NCBI GenBank assembly: GCA_947165485.1
Contig: CAMVAP010000011.1
Span: 1-64,000 of the forward strand
Direction: 5' to 3'
DNA from: an uncultured Prevotellaceae bacterium
Lineage (GTDB): Bacteria; Bacteroidota; Bacteroidia; Bacteroidales; Muribaculaceae
DNA: 64,000 nt
In this document: one piece after another, positions 27,935 to 37,308 of the stretch
Position numbering within the stretch: the first letter of the stretch is position 1
Layout of the letters: the number at the start of each line of letters is the position of its first letter
The notes under the pieces: generated by a model
The model's database searches: none
The model's input: only the letters and a program-made list of their open reading frames with translations
What the model was told of the DNA's origin: nothing
Position numbers and translations under genes: made by a program

Positions 27935-30769
27935 ATGAAAATTAAGAAAAACTTTGCTGTCTTGCTGCTCATGCTGGTGGCTTTCAGCGCTAATGTAATG
28001 TCGGCACAGCAGATGCCGCCCATCCCAATGGACGAGGCCGTAAGAGTGGGCAAGTTGGACAACGGACTGACTTATTACATCCGCCACAACGACTATCCTG
28101 AACATTTTGTGAATTTCTATATCGCCCAACGAGTGGGCTCGATGCAGGAGGAAGATAACCAGCGCGGCTTGGCGCATTTCCTTGAGCACATGGCCTTCAA
28201 CGGCAGTGAGCACTTCAAGGGCAACGGCATTATCGACTACGTCCGCACACTGGGTGTAGCATTTGGTGCCGACTTGAATGCAGGGACATCCTTTAATTAC
28301 ACCGTTTATCACGTCAACAACGTACCCAGCACGCGACAGAGCGCCCTCGATTCGTGCCTGCTCATCCTCAAGGACTGGAGCCATGGCCTGCTGCTCGAGG
28401 ACGGGGAAATCGACAAGGAGCGCGGTGTGATCCACCAGGAGTGGAGAACCCGCCCTTACCAGAAGCGAATGCTGGAGAATATGTTGCCCGTGATGTATCC
28501 TGATTCCAAGCATGGACAACGCATGATCATCGGTCTGATGGACATCATTGACAACTTCCCCTACCAGGACCTGCGTGACTATTACCACAAGTGGTACCGC
28601 CCCGACAACCAGGCTCTGATTATCGTCGGTGACGTGGATGTGGACTATACCGAAGCCAAGATTAAGGAGATGTTTAAGGATATCCCTGTTGATCCCAACA
28701 GCCCCAAGGTGGTGCCGTTTGAGGTCCCTGACAATGAGCATGGCATCTTCTTTGTCAACACCGATAAGGAGCTGACCAGGAACCACATCACAACCTATTT
28801 CAAGCATGATGCCATCAGCAATGAGTTGAAGAGCAATATGAATTATCTCATCGTTGGTTATATGAACGAGATGCTGGCTTCGATGCTCAGTGCCCGCTTC
28901 AACGAGAAGGCCCAAGAGGCTGATTGCCCTTTCACAGCAGCCTATTGCGGTGATGGTGATTACCTGATTGCTAACACTAAGGACGCCTTTACCATCGAGT
29001 GCTACCCCAAGGACGCCAAGACCGAGGACGCCCTTCAGGCCGTTCTCACCGAGGTGAAGCGTGCTAAGCAATTCGGCTTTACTGCAACGGAGTTTGCCCG
29101 TGCTCAAGAGGAATACATGGGCGAACTGGAGGCACGCTATAATGAACGTGACCATATCGACAACAACACCCTGGGAATGGCCTGTGTTAACAACTTCCTG
29201 GAAAATGAGCCCATCATGTCGGTACAGAGCGAGTATGAATTGATGAACCAAATCGTTCCCAACATCCCCTTTGAGTACATCAATCAAGGTTTGCAGCAAT
29301 TATTGAATGAGTATGTTGGCGAGACCGACAAGAACCTTGTTGTTATCAGCAATGAAGCCCTCCGCGACAATGCTAAAATATCTACACCCGAGAGCCTGAA
29401 AGCCGCCTATGAGCGTGCCGTCAGCGCCAATGTCGAGGCCTATGTGGACAACGTCAAGCAAGAACCTCTTATGGCCAAACTGCCCACCAAAGGTAAAATC
29501 GCCAAAGAAGTTGAGAATGCCAAACTTGGATATAAGGAACTCACCTTGAGCAATGGTGCCCACGTCATGCTCAAGAAGACCGATTACAAGCAAGATGAGA
29601 TCATCATGCTTGCCATTAGACGTGGTGGTAAGTCCTTGTACGGCAAGGAAGATCTCGCTAATCTCAAAATGATGGACCAATTCAACTCGATGAAAAAGTT
29701 GGGCGGTTTCACCAAGAACGAACTGAGCAAGGCCCTTGCCGGCAAACAGGTTTATGCATCCTATGTTATTGACCATTATACTAACGGTGTCTTCGCACAA
29801 TCGACCGTTAAGGACATGGAAACGATGTTCCAGCTCACCAACCTCATGTTTACCGACTTGGGCAAGGACGAGCAAGCCTTCAATAAAGTCATGACTCAGC
29901 AGGCCGAGCAGCTGGCCAATCAGGCTTCTAATCTCGATGCCATCTATCAAGACACGATCGCTAACACGTTCAGTGACCACAACTGGCGCTTTAGGGCCCT
30001 TAAACCCGAGGACTTGCAACAGGTGAATTATGACAGGTTGATGCAAATCGCTCAAGAGAGCACGGCCAATGCTGCCGACTACACTTTCATCATTATCGGC
30101 TCATTTGACGAGCAGGCTGTTCGTGATAACATTGAGCAATATATCGCCTCACTTCCCGCTAAGAAAGGCAATGAGAGTGATTGGGCCAATATCTCTTCCT
30201 ATCCTGCTGGGCAAGTGGTCAATCGTTTTGCTGCCAAGATGGAAACGCCCATGTCTAAGGTCAGTGTCATCTGGTTTGATGAGAAAACTCCGTATAGTTT
30301 TGAGAACAACATTAAAGCCAATATCCTGGGCAATGTGCTGGCCAAAGTCCTGACTCGGAAGATCCGTGAAGACGAGGGCGCCACCTATACATTGATGGCA
30401 CAGGGACTCTCTTCTAATAATGGTGACAAGCCGTTAACGATGGTGGAAGTTGACTGTCCGCTCAAGCCCGAGTTTACCGAGAAGGCCCTGAGCATTATCA
30501 ACAGCGAGATGGTAAATGCCTGCACCTCGGTTGACCCCGGCACAATCAAGGACATTAAGGAGAATTTGATTAAAAACTACACCGCTAATGCCAAAGTCAA
30601 TCAATATTGGGTAAACATCTTGATGCACAAGTGCCTGTTCGATCTTGATATCCACAACGGATGGGAGGAGATCATCAACGCTCAGACGTCCGAGACAATC
30701 TCAGTCTTTGCCCGCCAACTGCTCAATGGTGGAAATAAAGTCGAGATTGTGATGACCCCGCAAGATTGA
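27935..30769 (+). CDS. M16-family (insulinase-like) peptidase
   Basis: LDNGLTYYIRHNDYPEHFVNFYIAQRVGSMQEEDNQRGLAHFLEHMAFNGSEHF (HxxEH); second M16 domain. Confidence 0.95.
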   Translation: MKIKKNFAVLLLMLVAFSANVMSAQQMPPIPMDEAVRVGKLDNGLTYYIRHNDYPEHFVNFYIAQRVGSMQEEDNQRGLAHFLEHMAFNGSEHFKGNGIIDYVRTLGVAFGADLNAGTSFNYTVYHVNNVPSTRQSALDSCLLILKDWSHGLLLEDGEIDKERGVIHQEWRTRPYQKRMLENMLPVMYPDSKHGQRMIIGLMDIIDNFPYQDLRDYYHKWYRPDNQALIIVGDVDVDYTEAKIKEMFKDIPVDPNSPKVVPFEVPDNEHGIFFVNTDKELTRNHITTYFKHDAISNELKSNMNYLIVGYMNEMLASMLSARFNEKAQEADCPFTAAYCGDGDYLIANTKDAFTIECYPKDAKTEDALQAVLTEVKRAKQFGFTATEFARAQEEYMGELEARYNERDHIDNNTLGMACVNNFLENEPIMSVQSEYELMNQIVPNIPFEYINQGLQQLLNEYVGETDKNLVVISNEALRDNAKISTPESLKAAYERAVSANVEAYVDNVKQEPLMAKLPTKGKIAKEVENAKLGYKELTLSNGAHVMLKKTDYKQDEIIMLAIRRGGKSLYGKEDLANLKMMDQFNSMKKLGGFTKNELSKALAGKQVYASYVIDHYTNGVFAQSTVKDMETMFQLTNLMFTDLGKDEQAFNKVMTQQAEQLANQASNLDAIYQDTIANTFSDHNWRFRALKPEDLQQVNYDRLMQIAQESTANAADYTFIIIGSFDEQAVRDNIEQYIASLPAKKGNESDWANISSYPAGQVVNRFAAKMETPMSKVSVIWFDEKTPYSFENNIKANILGNVLAKVLTRKIREDEGATYTLMAQGLSSNNGDKPLTMVEVDCPLKPEFTEKALSIINSEMVNACTSVDPGTIKDIKENLIKNYTANAKVNQYWVNILMHKCLFDLDIHNGWEEIINAQTSETISVFARQLLNGGNKVEIVMTPQD

Positions 30770-30829
30770 CACAGCATCATCACTGAGGGTTATCGTTCAA
30801 CCACAATTCGTTGACTGATAAATAATGAG

Positions 30830-30865
30830 GGTGAGCCGTAATTCAGTTATGGCTCACCTTTTTTC
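30830..30865 (+). terminator. Rho-independent terminator
   Basis: GGTGAGCC-loop-GGCTCACC followed by TTTTTT. Confidence 0.8.
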
Positions 30866-30952
30866 GTTTTTTCTTGCATCGATTTGTTGTTTTTTTAGTA
30901 TTTTTGCAATGGATTTATTAGTATTTATTCTTAATCAAAAACATTTTTTATT

Positions 30953-31801
30953 ATGAAAAAACTGACTCTTTTACTCGCAGCAGTGGCTGCAATGTGCCTG
31001 AGCGTTGAGGCTCAGGAAGTGAAGCAAGGCGTGTTTGAAGTGGGTGACTACACCAACGCCTCGGAGTTCTACAATGGTTCCTATTTTGACATGGCTCCCA
31101 CCAACTTCTACTTGGACCATTTTGCTTCCCAGATGATGTATCTCTATTTTAGCGACTTTGCATCAGAATTTGCTGGAAAGCAGAATGTCAAGCTTACCGC
31201 GATCTACTACAAGTTTAACGATCAGTCGGTTTATACCGACATCCTGGCCGATTATAAGTTCTACCTGCAGGAGGTCGATGTTAACGAGTTCCAGAAGGAT
31301 GCTGACGGCTACAAGCTCTATTTTGACTGTGTGAATGCCGGCGATCCCGCCGTTAGCGGCGCGTTTGAGTATGAGGCCTTCACCTCCTATGGTGAGGACG
31401 TGGAGATTAAGGTTGACCTCTCGAGTGCCCCCTTTGCCATCACTCCTGGTAAGAATCTGGTGGTTACCGCTGTGTTTGATCTCACTGGCGAATGCATGTC
31501 GAGCAGTGAAGACGCTCCCTTCTACACCTCCGACATCCGTGACCGCGTGATGACCTACAGCGACAACAACGACTCGTTCCTGGACTATGCCAACAGCAGC
31601 GACTATCCCCGCTGCTCGCTATCGCTCAGCGGTGGAGGCACCAGTGTGTCATTGCCCGTGACCCGCATCGAGTACACCTACACCGAGGATGCTGAGGAGC
31701 CTTGCCCCAAGCGTGGTGACACGAATCTGGACGGTGAGGTTACCATCTCGGACGTAACGACTCTGATCGATTACCTGCTGAGCGGCCAGTGGCCCAACTA
31801 A
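30953..31801 (+). CDS. Secreted protein with C-terminal half dockerin
   Basis: Signal peptide MKKLTLLLAAVAAMCLSVEAQ; C-terminal KRGDTNLDGEVTISDVTTLIDYLLSGQWPN. Confidence 0.8.
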   Translation: MKKLTLLLAAVAAMCLSVEAQEVKQGVFEVGDYTNASEFYNGSYFDMAPTNFYLDHFASQMMYLYFSDFASEFAGKQNVKLTAIYYKFNDQSVYTDILADYKFYLQEVDVNEFQKDADGYKLYFDCVNAGDPAVSGAFEYEAFTSYGEDVEIKVDLSSAPFAITPGKNLVVTAVFDLTGECMSSSEDAPFYTSDIRDRVMTYSDNNDSFLDYANSSDYPRCSLSLSGGGTSVSLPVTRIEYTYTEDAEEPCPKRGDTNLDGEVTISDVTTLIDYLLSGQWPN

Positions 31802-31829
31802 TCCTTCCGGGTCTATAAGCCTGAAATAA

Positions 31830-31860
31830 AAATAATCGTGCAAAAACTGCACGATTATTT
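31830..31860. terminator. Bidirectional terminator
   Basis: AAATAATCGTGCA-aaaac-TGCACGATTATTT between convergent genes; T-tract follows. Confidence 0.85.
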
Positions 31861-31882
31861 TTTTATGGGTGTCATAGTGGTG

Positions 31883-32944
31883 TCACTGCTCTTGAGGCAC
31901 GTCGATGTTGTGGGTGGTGACCAGGTTGTGGGTGCGCTGCATGAAGCGGGCAAACTCGCTGCGGCTGTCGGGGCGCAGCAGGTCGGGACGGGCCTCGGGG
32001 ATGAGGATGTAGTTATGGCCTCGGGTGACTGGCTTCTGGACAAAGAACAGCTTGTAGCGGGGATTGTCGATCACGGCATGGTCGCCTTCCATCCTCAGCG
32101 ACACCTTGACCATGGCGCCACCGCGGGTGTCAATGTCGCTCTGGTTGCTGATGAAGTTGCCCATGCTATAGACCAGTAACACGTTTTTATTATACTCTTG
32201 ACTGTAACGCACCTCCATGGGTTCCACCACGTGGGGATGGCCACCGATGATAAGGTCCACTCCCTGGGAGACCAGCCAATCGGCCAGCTTGCGCTGTGAG
32301 GCGACGGGTTTCAACTGGTACTCGATGCCCCAGTGCAGGTTGACGCAGATGGCGTGGGCTCCACGCTTGCGGGCCAGGGAGATGTCGGCAGCTATCTGTT
32401 GCTGGTCGATGAAATCGACGATGACGTTGCCCTGGATGGGAATGCCGTTGGTGCCATAAGTATAGTCGAGAAAGGCGATTTTCATGCCCTTGACGTTGAC
32501 GATGTAAGGGATGACCTTATCACGCTCCTGCTGGTTGAGGTAGGTGCCAATGTGGGGAATGCCCAGGGAATCGAGCGTCTGACAAGTGCGCACGAGTCCC
32601 TTGTCACGACGGTCGAGGCAGTGGTTGTTGGCCGTGAGAAACAGGTCAAATCCCACGTCGCGCAGCGTCTGGGCATAGCTGTCGGGAGCGCTGAAGCAGG
32701 GGTAGCCCGTGTAGGGCTTGCCTCCAAGGGGGCACTCCAGATTGACCACTGCCAGATCGGCCCACTGGATGTCGTCCTCAAGGTGCTGGAAGCAGGGGCT
32801 GTAATCGTATGTGCCATCGGATTGCAGCGCGGCGGTGAGTTGGGGCGCATGTTGCATCGCATCGCCCACAAAGGTCAGGTTGACCGTGTGGTTGCTCTGC
32901 AACAGTGACACGACCGACAATAGCAATATGGAGAGGAGGTTCAT
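31883..32944 (-). CDS. CapA-family protein (poly-gamma-glutamate capsule-type metallophosphoesterase)
   Basis: VNLTFVGDAMQHAPQ; NLECPLGGKPY; TANNHCLDRRDKGL; VNLHWGIEYQLKP; IIGGHPHVVEPMEV. Confidence 0.93.
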   Translation of the reverse strand: MNLLSILLLSVVSLLQSNHTVNLTFVGDAMQHAPQLTAALQSDGTYDYSPCFQHLEDDIQWADLAVVNLECPLGGKPYTGYPCFSAPDSYAQTLRDVGFDLFLTANNHCLDRRDKGLVRTCQTLDSLGIPHIGTYLNQQERDKVIPYIVNVKGMKIAFLDYTYGTNGIPIQGNVIVDFIDQQQIAADISLARKRGAHAICVNLHWGIEYQLKPVASQRKLADWLVSQGVDLIIGGHPHVVEPMEVRYSQEYNKNVLLVYSMGNFISNQSDIDTRGGAMVKVSLRMEGDHAVIDNPRYKLFFVQKPVTRGHNYILIPEARPDLLRPDSRSEFARFMQRTHNLVTTHNIDVPQEQ

Positions 32945-33030
32945 ATTAGGTTTTAGGCTTTAGGTTTTAGGCGTTAGGTCTTGAGAAATCAGCAACCAAC
33001 TGAAGTCTTGAAACCTAACGCCTAATGCCT
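32944..33030. repeat. TTTAGG-type repeat with embedded 13-bp inverted repeat
   Basis: TTAGGCGTTAGGT (32967-32979) / ACCTAACGCCTAA (33013-33025). Confidence 0.8.
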
Positions 33031-33040
33031 CGAATACATT

Positions 33041-34390
33041 TTAGAAACCGCGCTTCTGTGCCTTGGCGTTAGCCTTGGCGGCACGCATCATCTGCATCGG
33101 GTTGGTCGAAACCTGGTGCATCACTTTGCGCATCGACAGGAATTGCTTCAACAGGCGGTTCACTTCTTCAACGCTGGTTCCGCTACCCTTGGCAATGCGC
33201 TTGCGGCGGCTGGCGTCGATGATGTCGGGGTTGGAGCGCTCCTGTGGGGTCATCGAGCCGATGATGGCCTCCACGCCCTTGAAGGCGTCGTCGGGGATAT
33301 CGATGTCCTTGATGGCCTTGCCCACACCTGGAATCATCGAAGCCAGGCTCTTGAGGTTACCCATCTTCTTGATCTGTTTGATCTGCTTCATGAAGTCGTC
33401 AAAGTCGAACTTGTTCTGCTTGATTTTCTTTTCCAACTTCTCGGCCTCGGCTTCGTCATACTGCTGCTGCATGCGATCGACAAAGGACACGATGTCGCCC
33501 ATGCCCAGGATGCGGTCGGCCATACCAGCGGGACGGAAGGGGTCCAGGTCGGTCATCTTCTCGCCGATACCCACAAACTTGATGGGCTTGTCAACGACGG
33601 CACGGATCGACAGGGCGGCACCACCACGAGTGTCACCGTCGAGCTTGGTGAGCACGACGCCGTCAAAGTCCAGGCGGTCGTTAAAGGCCTTGGCGGTGTT
33701 TACGGCATCCTGACCGGTCATCGAGTCAACGACAAACAGGGTCTCGTTGGGGTGGATAGCATCCTTGATGGCCTTGATCTCGACCATCATGGCCTCGTCA
33801 ACAGCCAGACGACCAGCGGTATCGACAATCACCAGGTCATAGCCCTGCTGCTTGGCGTGGTCGATGGCATGGAGGGCGATAGCCACGGGGTCCTTGCTCT
33901 CGGGCTCGCTATAGACGGGCACATCGATCTGCTCGGCAATGGTCTTCAACTGCTCGATGGCGGCAGGACGATAGACGTCACAGGCCACCAGCAGCGGTTT
34001 GCGTTTTTCCTTACCGGTCTTGAGGCGATTAGCCAGCTTGCCGGTAAAGGTGGTCTTACCAGAACCTTGCAGACCCGACATCAGGATGATGGCAGGGTTA
34101 CCCTCAATGCTGAAAGTGGCTTCCTCGCCACCCATCAACGCTGCCAGCTCATCGTGGACGATCTTGACCATCAGTTGGCTGGGGTTAACGGCATTGATCA
34201 CGTTTTGACCCATGGCCTTGGCCTTGACGTCATCGACAAACTTCTTGGCGACGGGGTAGCTGACATCGGCATCAACCAGTGCGCGGCGCACTTCCTTGAG
34301 GGTGGATGCTACATTAATCTCGGTGATGCGGCCTTGTCCTTTCAGGACCTTGAATGACCGTTCGAGTTTCTCGGATAAATTTTCAAACAT
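33041..34390 (-). CDS. ffh: Signal recognition particle protein Ffh
   Basis: MFENLSEKLERSFKVLKGQGRITE; LMSGLQGSGKTTFTGKLANRL; DTAGRLAVDEAMM; Met-rich M domain. Confidence 0.97.
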   Translation of the reverse strand: MFENLSEKLERSFKVLKGQGRITEINVASTLKEVRRALVDADVSYPVAKKFVDDVKAKAMGQNVINAVNPSQLMVKIVHDELAALMGGEEATFSIEGNPAIILMSGLQGSGKTTFTGKLANRLKTGKEKRKPLLVACDVYRPAAIEQLKTIAEQIDVPVYSEPESKDPVAIALHAIDHAKQQGYDLVIVDTAGRLAVDEAMMVEIKAIKDAIHPNETLFVVDSMTGQDAVNTAKAFNDRLDFDGVVLTKLDGDTRGGAALSIRAVVDKPIKFVGIGEKMTDLDPFRPAGMADRILGMGDIVSFVDRMQQQYDEAEAEKLEKKIKQNKFDFDDFMKQIKQIKKMGNLKSLASMIPGVGKAIKDIDIPDDAFKGVEAIIGSMTPQERSNPDIIDASRRKRIAKGSGTSVEEVNRLLKQFLSMRKVMHQVSTNPMQMMRAAKANAKAQKRGF

Positions 34391-34437
34391 TATTTTGGTG
34401 GTTTTTAGAATTTCTCAGTTAGTAGTGATGGCAAACC

Positions 34438-34512
34438 TCACGCTAAGTCGCAAAGACGCTAAGTCTTTTTGGGGATTTTATATTAGCTTAGCGCCTTAGC
34501 GCCATAGCGTGA
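34438..34512. repeat. CGCTAAG-type inverted repeat between ffh and panD
   Basis: TCACGCTAAGTCGCAAAGACGCTAAG / CTTAGCGCCTTAGCGCCATAGCGTGA; arms match 22/26. Confidence 0.85.
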
Positions 34513-34521
34513 TATTTGTTG

Positions 34522-34887
34522 TTATGATTTCTTCTTTGGAATCAAGCGGTTGGTCGCGGTGTCGGGGAAGACAATCGAGGGTTTGAACTCGCGCCCTTCC
34601 TCAGGGGTGACAATGGCGTAAGCCATGATAATGACGATGTCACCCACCTCGACCTTGCGTGCCGCGGCACCGTTCAGGCAGATGGTACCCTTGCCGCGTT
34701 CACCAGCGATAGCGTACGTGTCCAGCCGTTCACCGTTATTGACGTCAACGATATACACGCGCTCGCCCTCGATGATGCCTGCGGCATCCATGAGGTCCTG
34801 GTCGATGGTGATGCTGCCGATGTAGTTCAGGTTGGCATCGGTCACCGTCACGCGGTGAATCTTGGATTTCATGACTTGGATGTACAT
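34522..34887 (-). CDS. panD: Aspartate 1-decarboxylase
   Basis: [31 protein letters not shown] (GS cleavage site); [24 protein letters not shown]. Confidence 0.95.
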   Translation of the reverse strand: MYIQVMKSKIHRVTVTDANLNYIGSITIDQDLMDAAGIIEGERVYIVDVNNGERLDTYAIAGERGKGTICLNGAAARKVEVGDIVIIMAYAIVTPEEGREFKPSIVFPDTATNRLIPKKKS

Positions 34888-34954
34888 AATATATCTTGGT
34901 TTTGAAAATTTTACGATTTTAAAGACCTAAAAACTTTAAGTTAACTGTCAACTA

Positions 34955-35809
34955 TTAACTATTAACTTTCTTGTAGGTGATATTGTCAATCTCGCGCACG
35001 TCGCCGCAATACACGGTGATGCAGCCCACGATGTAGTCGCTCTCGTCCCAGTCCTGGACAGGTTGCAGCGTGATGCCGTCGCAGATCGAGAAATACTCTA
35101 CGTCCATCTCGGGCCATGCGTTGATGGTGGCCACTACCCAGTCGTGAGTCTGCTCGATGGTGTGGTCCTTGGCAAACTCAAGGCTGCGCTTGAGCGTGGC
35201 ATAGATCTGCGGAGCCACCTTGCGGACCTCGGGGGTGAGGCGCACGTTGCGGCTGCTCTTGGCCAGGCCGTCTTCCTCACGGATGCAGGGGCATTGCACG
35301 ATGTCGATGTTGAAGTCCAGTTGCTTGGCCATCGCGCGGATGACTGCAATCTGCTGGAAGTCTTTTTCGCCGAAGTAGGCACGGTGGGGCATCACCCACG
35401 AGAAGAGCTTGCTCACAATCTGGCACACGCCGTTGAAGTGGCCAGGGCGCATGGCGCCTTCCATTACCTGCTGTACGGGGCCGAGGTCAAACACGCGGGT
35501 GTCGGGCTCGGGATAGATCTCCTCGACAGTGGGCATGAAAGCGATGTCCACGCCACAGCTCTCCAGCATTGCGGCATCACGCTCGGCGGTGCGGGGATAG
35601 GTGCGCAAGTCCTCCTTGTTGTTGAACTGCGTGGGGTTGAGGAAAACGCTTACCACAACGGTGTCATTCTCCTTGCGGGCACGATCGACAAGCGACTTGT
35701 GACCCTCATGCAGGGCACCCATCGTGGGCACCAGACCTATTGACTTACCTGCCTGGCGAAAGGCCTGAACAGCCTTGCGCAACTCATTGACCTTGCTGAT
35801 AATCTTCAT
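34955..35809 (-). CDS. panC: Pantoate--beta-alanine ligase
   Basis: [70 protein letters not shown]. Confidence 0.97.
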   Translation of the reverse strand: MKIISKVNELRKAVQAFRQAGKSIGLVPTMGALHEGHKSLVDRARKENDTVVVSVFLNPTQFNNKEDLRTYPRTAERDAAMLESCGVDIAFMPTVEEIYPEPDTRVFDLGPVQQVMEGAMRPGHFNGVCQIVSKLFSWVMPHRAYFGEKDFQQIAVIRAMAKQLDFNIDIVQCPCIREEDGLAKSSRNVRLTPEVRKVAPQIYATLKRSLEFAKDHTIEQTHDWVVATINAWPEMDVEYFSICDGITLQPVQDWDESDYIVGCITVYCGDVREIDNITYKKVNS

Positions 35810-36150
35810 TTTTCTTTAGTTGTATTGATGTAAATTCAAATTGCAAAATTACTATGCAAATGCCACATAGGCAAAAAACGTGCCAACTTTTTCTCTACAA
35901 GTCACCCTATGGAAGTTCAAATAAGCGGCACTTGTAGTTGCAATTAAGCATACCTGTGTTTTGGAAAATAAAAAGAAAAAGCAATTAAAGAGGATGTCGC
36001 AAAGCTAGAGCGACGAAAAATAATAAGTGTGTGTCAAAAAGGTGTTTTTGGAGTTTGTGGGGCAGGATTGTGGTTGGAATGAGAGATGTTTAGTACCTTT
36101 GTACTGATGAATGTATCGTAATTTATTAACTTTAATAATTGATTACCGTT

Positions 36151-37032
36151 ATGAAACGTATTTTCTTGATTTCTTTATTGTTTGCTGTAATGGCTATGCC
36201 GCTGGATGCTCTGGCCGATAAGAACTACATGCGTGGTGACACCAATGGTGATGACCAGGTGACTATTGCCGATGTCACTTGCTTGATTGACTACCTGTTG
36301 AGTGGCCATTGGCCAGCTGAGCCTGCTCCCGAGCCCCAAACGTTCACCGTGGGTGATGTGTCCTTCACGATGATGCCAGTCGAGGCGGGCACGTTCACGA
36401 TGGGTGCCACTGCCGAGCAGGGTGATGATGCCACCGATCGGGAGAAGCCTGCCCATGAGGTGACATTGACCAACGCCTATTACATTGCTCAGACCGAGGT
36501 GACTCAAGCCTTGTGGGTAGCAGTGATGGGAACCAACCCGAGCGAATTTACTGGTGACTTGAACCGTCCGGTGGAGAAAGTGTCCTGGAATGATTGCCAA
36601 ACCTTTATCACCAAGTTGAATCAGATGACGGGACAGACCTTCCGCCTGCCCACCGAGGCCGAGTGGGAGTTTGCCGCCCGAGGAGGAAACAAGAGTCAGG
36701 GTTATAAGTTTGCTGGCAGTAACGATGCTGATGAAGTGGCCTGGTACTCAGGCAACGCCAATAACACGACCCACCCGGTAGCCACCAAGGCGGCCAATGA
36801 GCTGGGTCTCTATGACATGTCGGGCAACGTGCTGGAGTGGTGCCAGGACTGGTACGCCGCCTTTACTGCCGATGCCCAGACCGACCCCCTTGGCCCAGCC
36901 ACAAGCTCTAACCGCGTCTATCACAGTGGAGCATGGGACTATCCTGCCCACAGTTGCCGTGTGGCCTTCAGGTATTACAGTGCGCCGACGTGGGCTGGTA
37001 GCAACCGCTTGGGCTTCCGCTTAGCCAAGTAA
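36151..37032 (+). CDS. SUMF1/formylglycine-generating-enzyme-like domain protein with N-terminal half dockerin
   Basis: NYMRGDTNGDDQVTIADVTCLIDYLLSGHWP then FTMGATAEQ...EVTQALWVAVMGTNPSEF...RLPTEAEWEFAARGG...GFRLAK. Confidence 0.9.
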   Translation: MKRIFLISLLFAVMAMPLDALADKNYMRGDTNGDDQVTIADVTCLIDYLLSGHWPAEPAPEPQTFTVGDVSFTMMPVEAGTFTMGATAEQGDDATDREKPAHEVTLTNAYYIAQTEVTQALWVAVMGTNPSEFTGDLNRPVEKVSWNDCQTFITKLNQMTGQTFRLPTEAEWEFAARGGNKSQGYKFAGSNDADEVAWYSGNANNTTHPVATKAANELGLYDMSGNVLEWCQDWYAAFTADAQTDPLGPATSSNRVYHSGAWDYPAHSCRVAFRYYSAPTWAGSNRLGFRLAK

Positions 37033-37052
37033 AGCCAGCGTCCTTTATATCT

Positions 37053-37095
37053 CCTCAAGTTTTTAAAGTGGCACAGTCACTTTAAAAACTTGAGG
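37053..37095. terminator. Hairpin terminator, 18-bp perfect stem
   Basis: CCTCAAGTTTTTAAAGTG-gcacagt-CACTTTAAAAACTTGAGG. Confidence 0.85.
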
Positions 37096-37235
37096 ATTGG
37101 AGATTAGAGACGCTTGAAATATCGAGAAATCAACAACGATTGTGGAAATTATTTCGGTTTTTTGAAGTGTCTAATCGCTAATCACAAATCAATGAGCAAA
37201 TTATATGCTTGCGAAACTTAAATTACATCGATAAA

Positions 37236-37285
37236 ACAAGAGGCGTCTCATGATACCACGAGTAGTCATTGAGACGCTCTCTTGT
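37236..37285 (-). terminator. Hairpin downstream of the DUF285 gene
   Basis: ACAAGAGGCGTCTCATGA...TCATTGAGACGCTCTCTTGT. Confidence 0.75.
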
Positions 37286-37308
37286 ATGTGTTATTGGGTG
37301 AAGCTCTC

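Noticed and set aside
27863-29299. 478-aa antisense ORF within the M16 peptidase gene
   Set aside because: Shadow of a well-supported coding strand with HFLEH motif; no independent start context.
33116-34357. 413-aa antisense ORF across ffh
   Set aside because: Ffh is unmistakable on the other strand; the antisense product has only low-complexity hydrophobic/His/Gly/Asp composition.
36151-37032. Sulfatase-maturation system
   Set aside because: The SUMF1-domain protein has no sulfatase nearby; the domain is widely used outside sulfatase activation, so no such claim is made.
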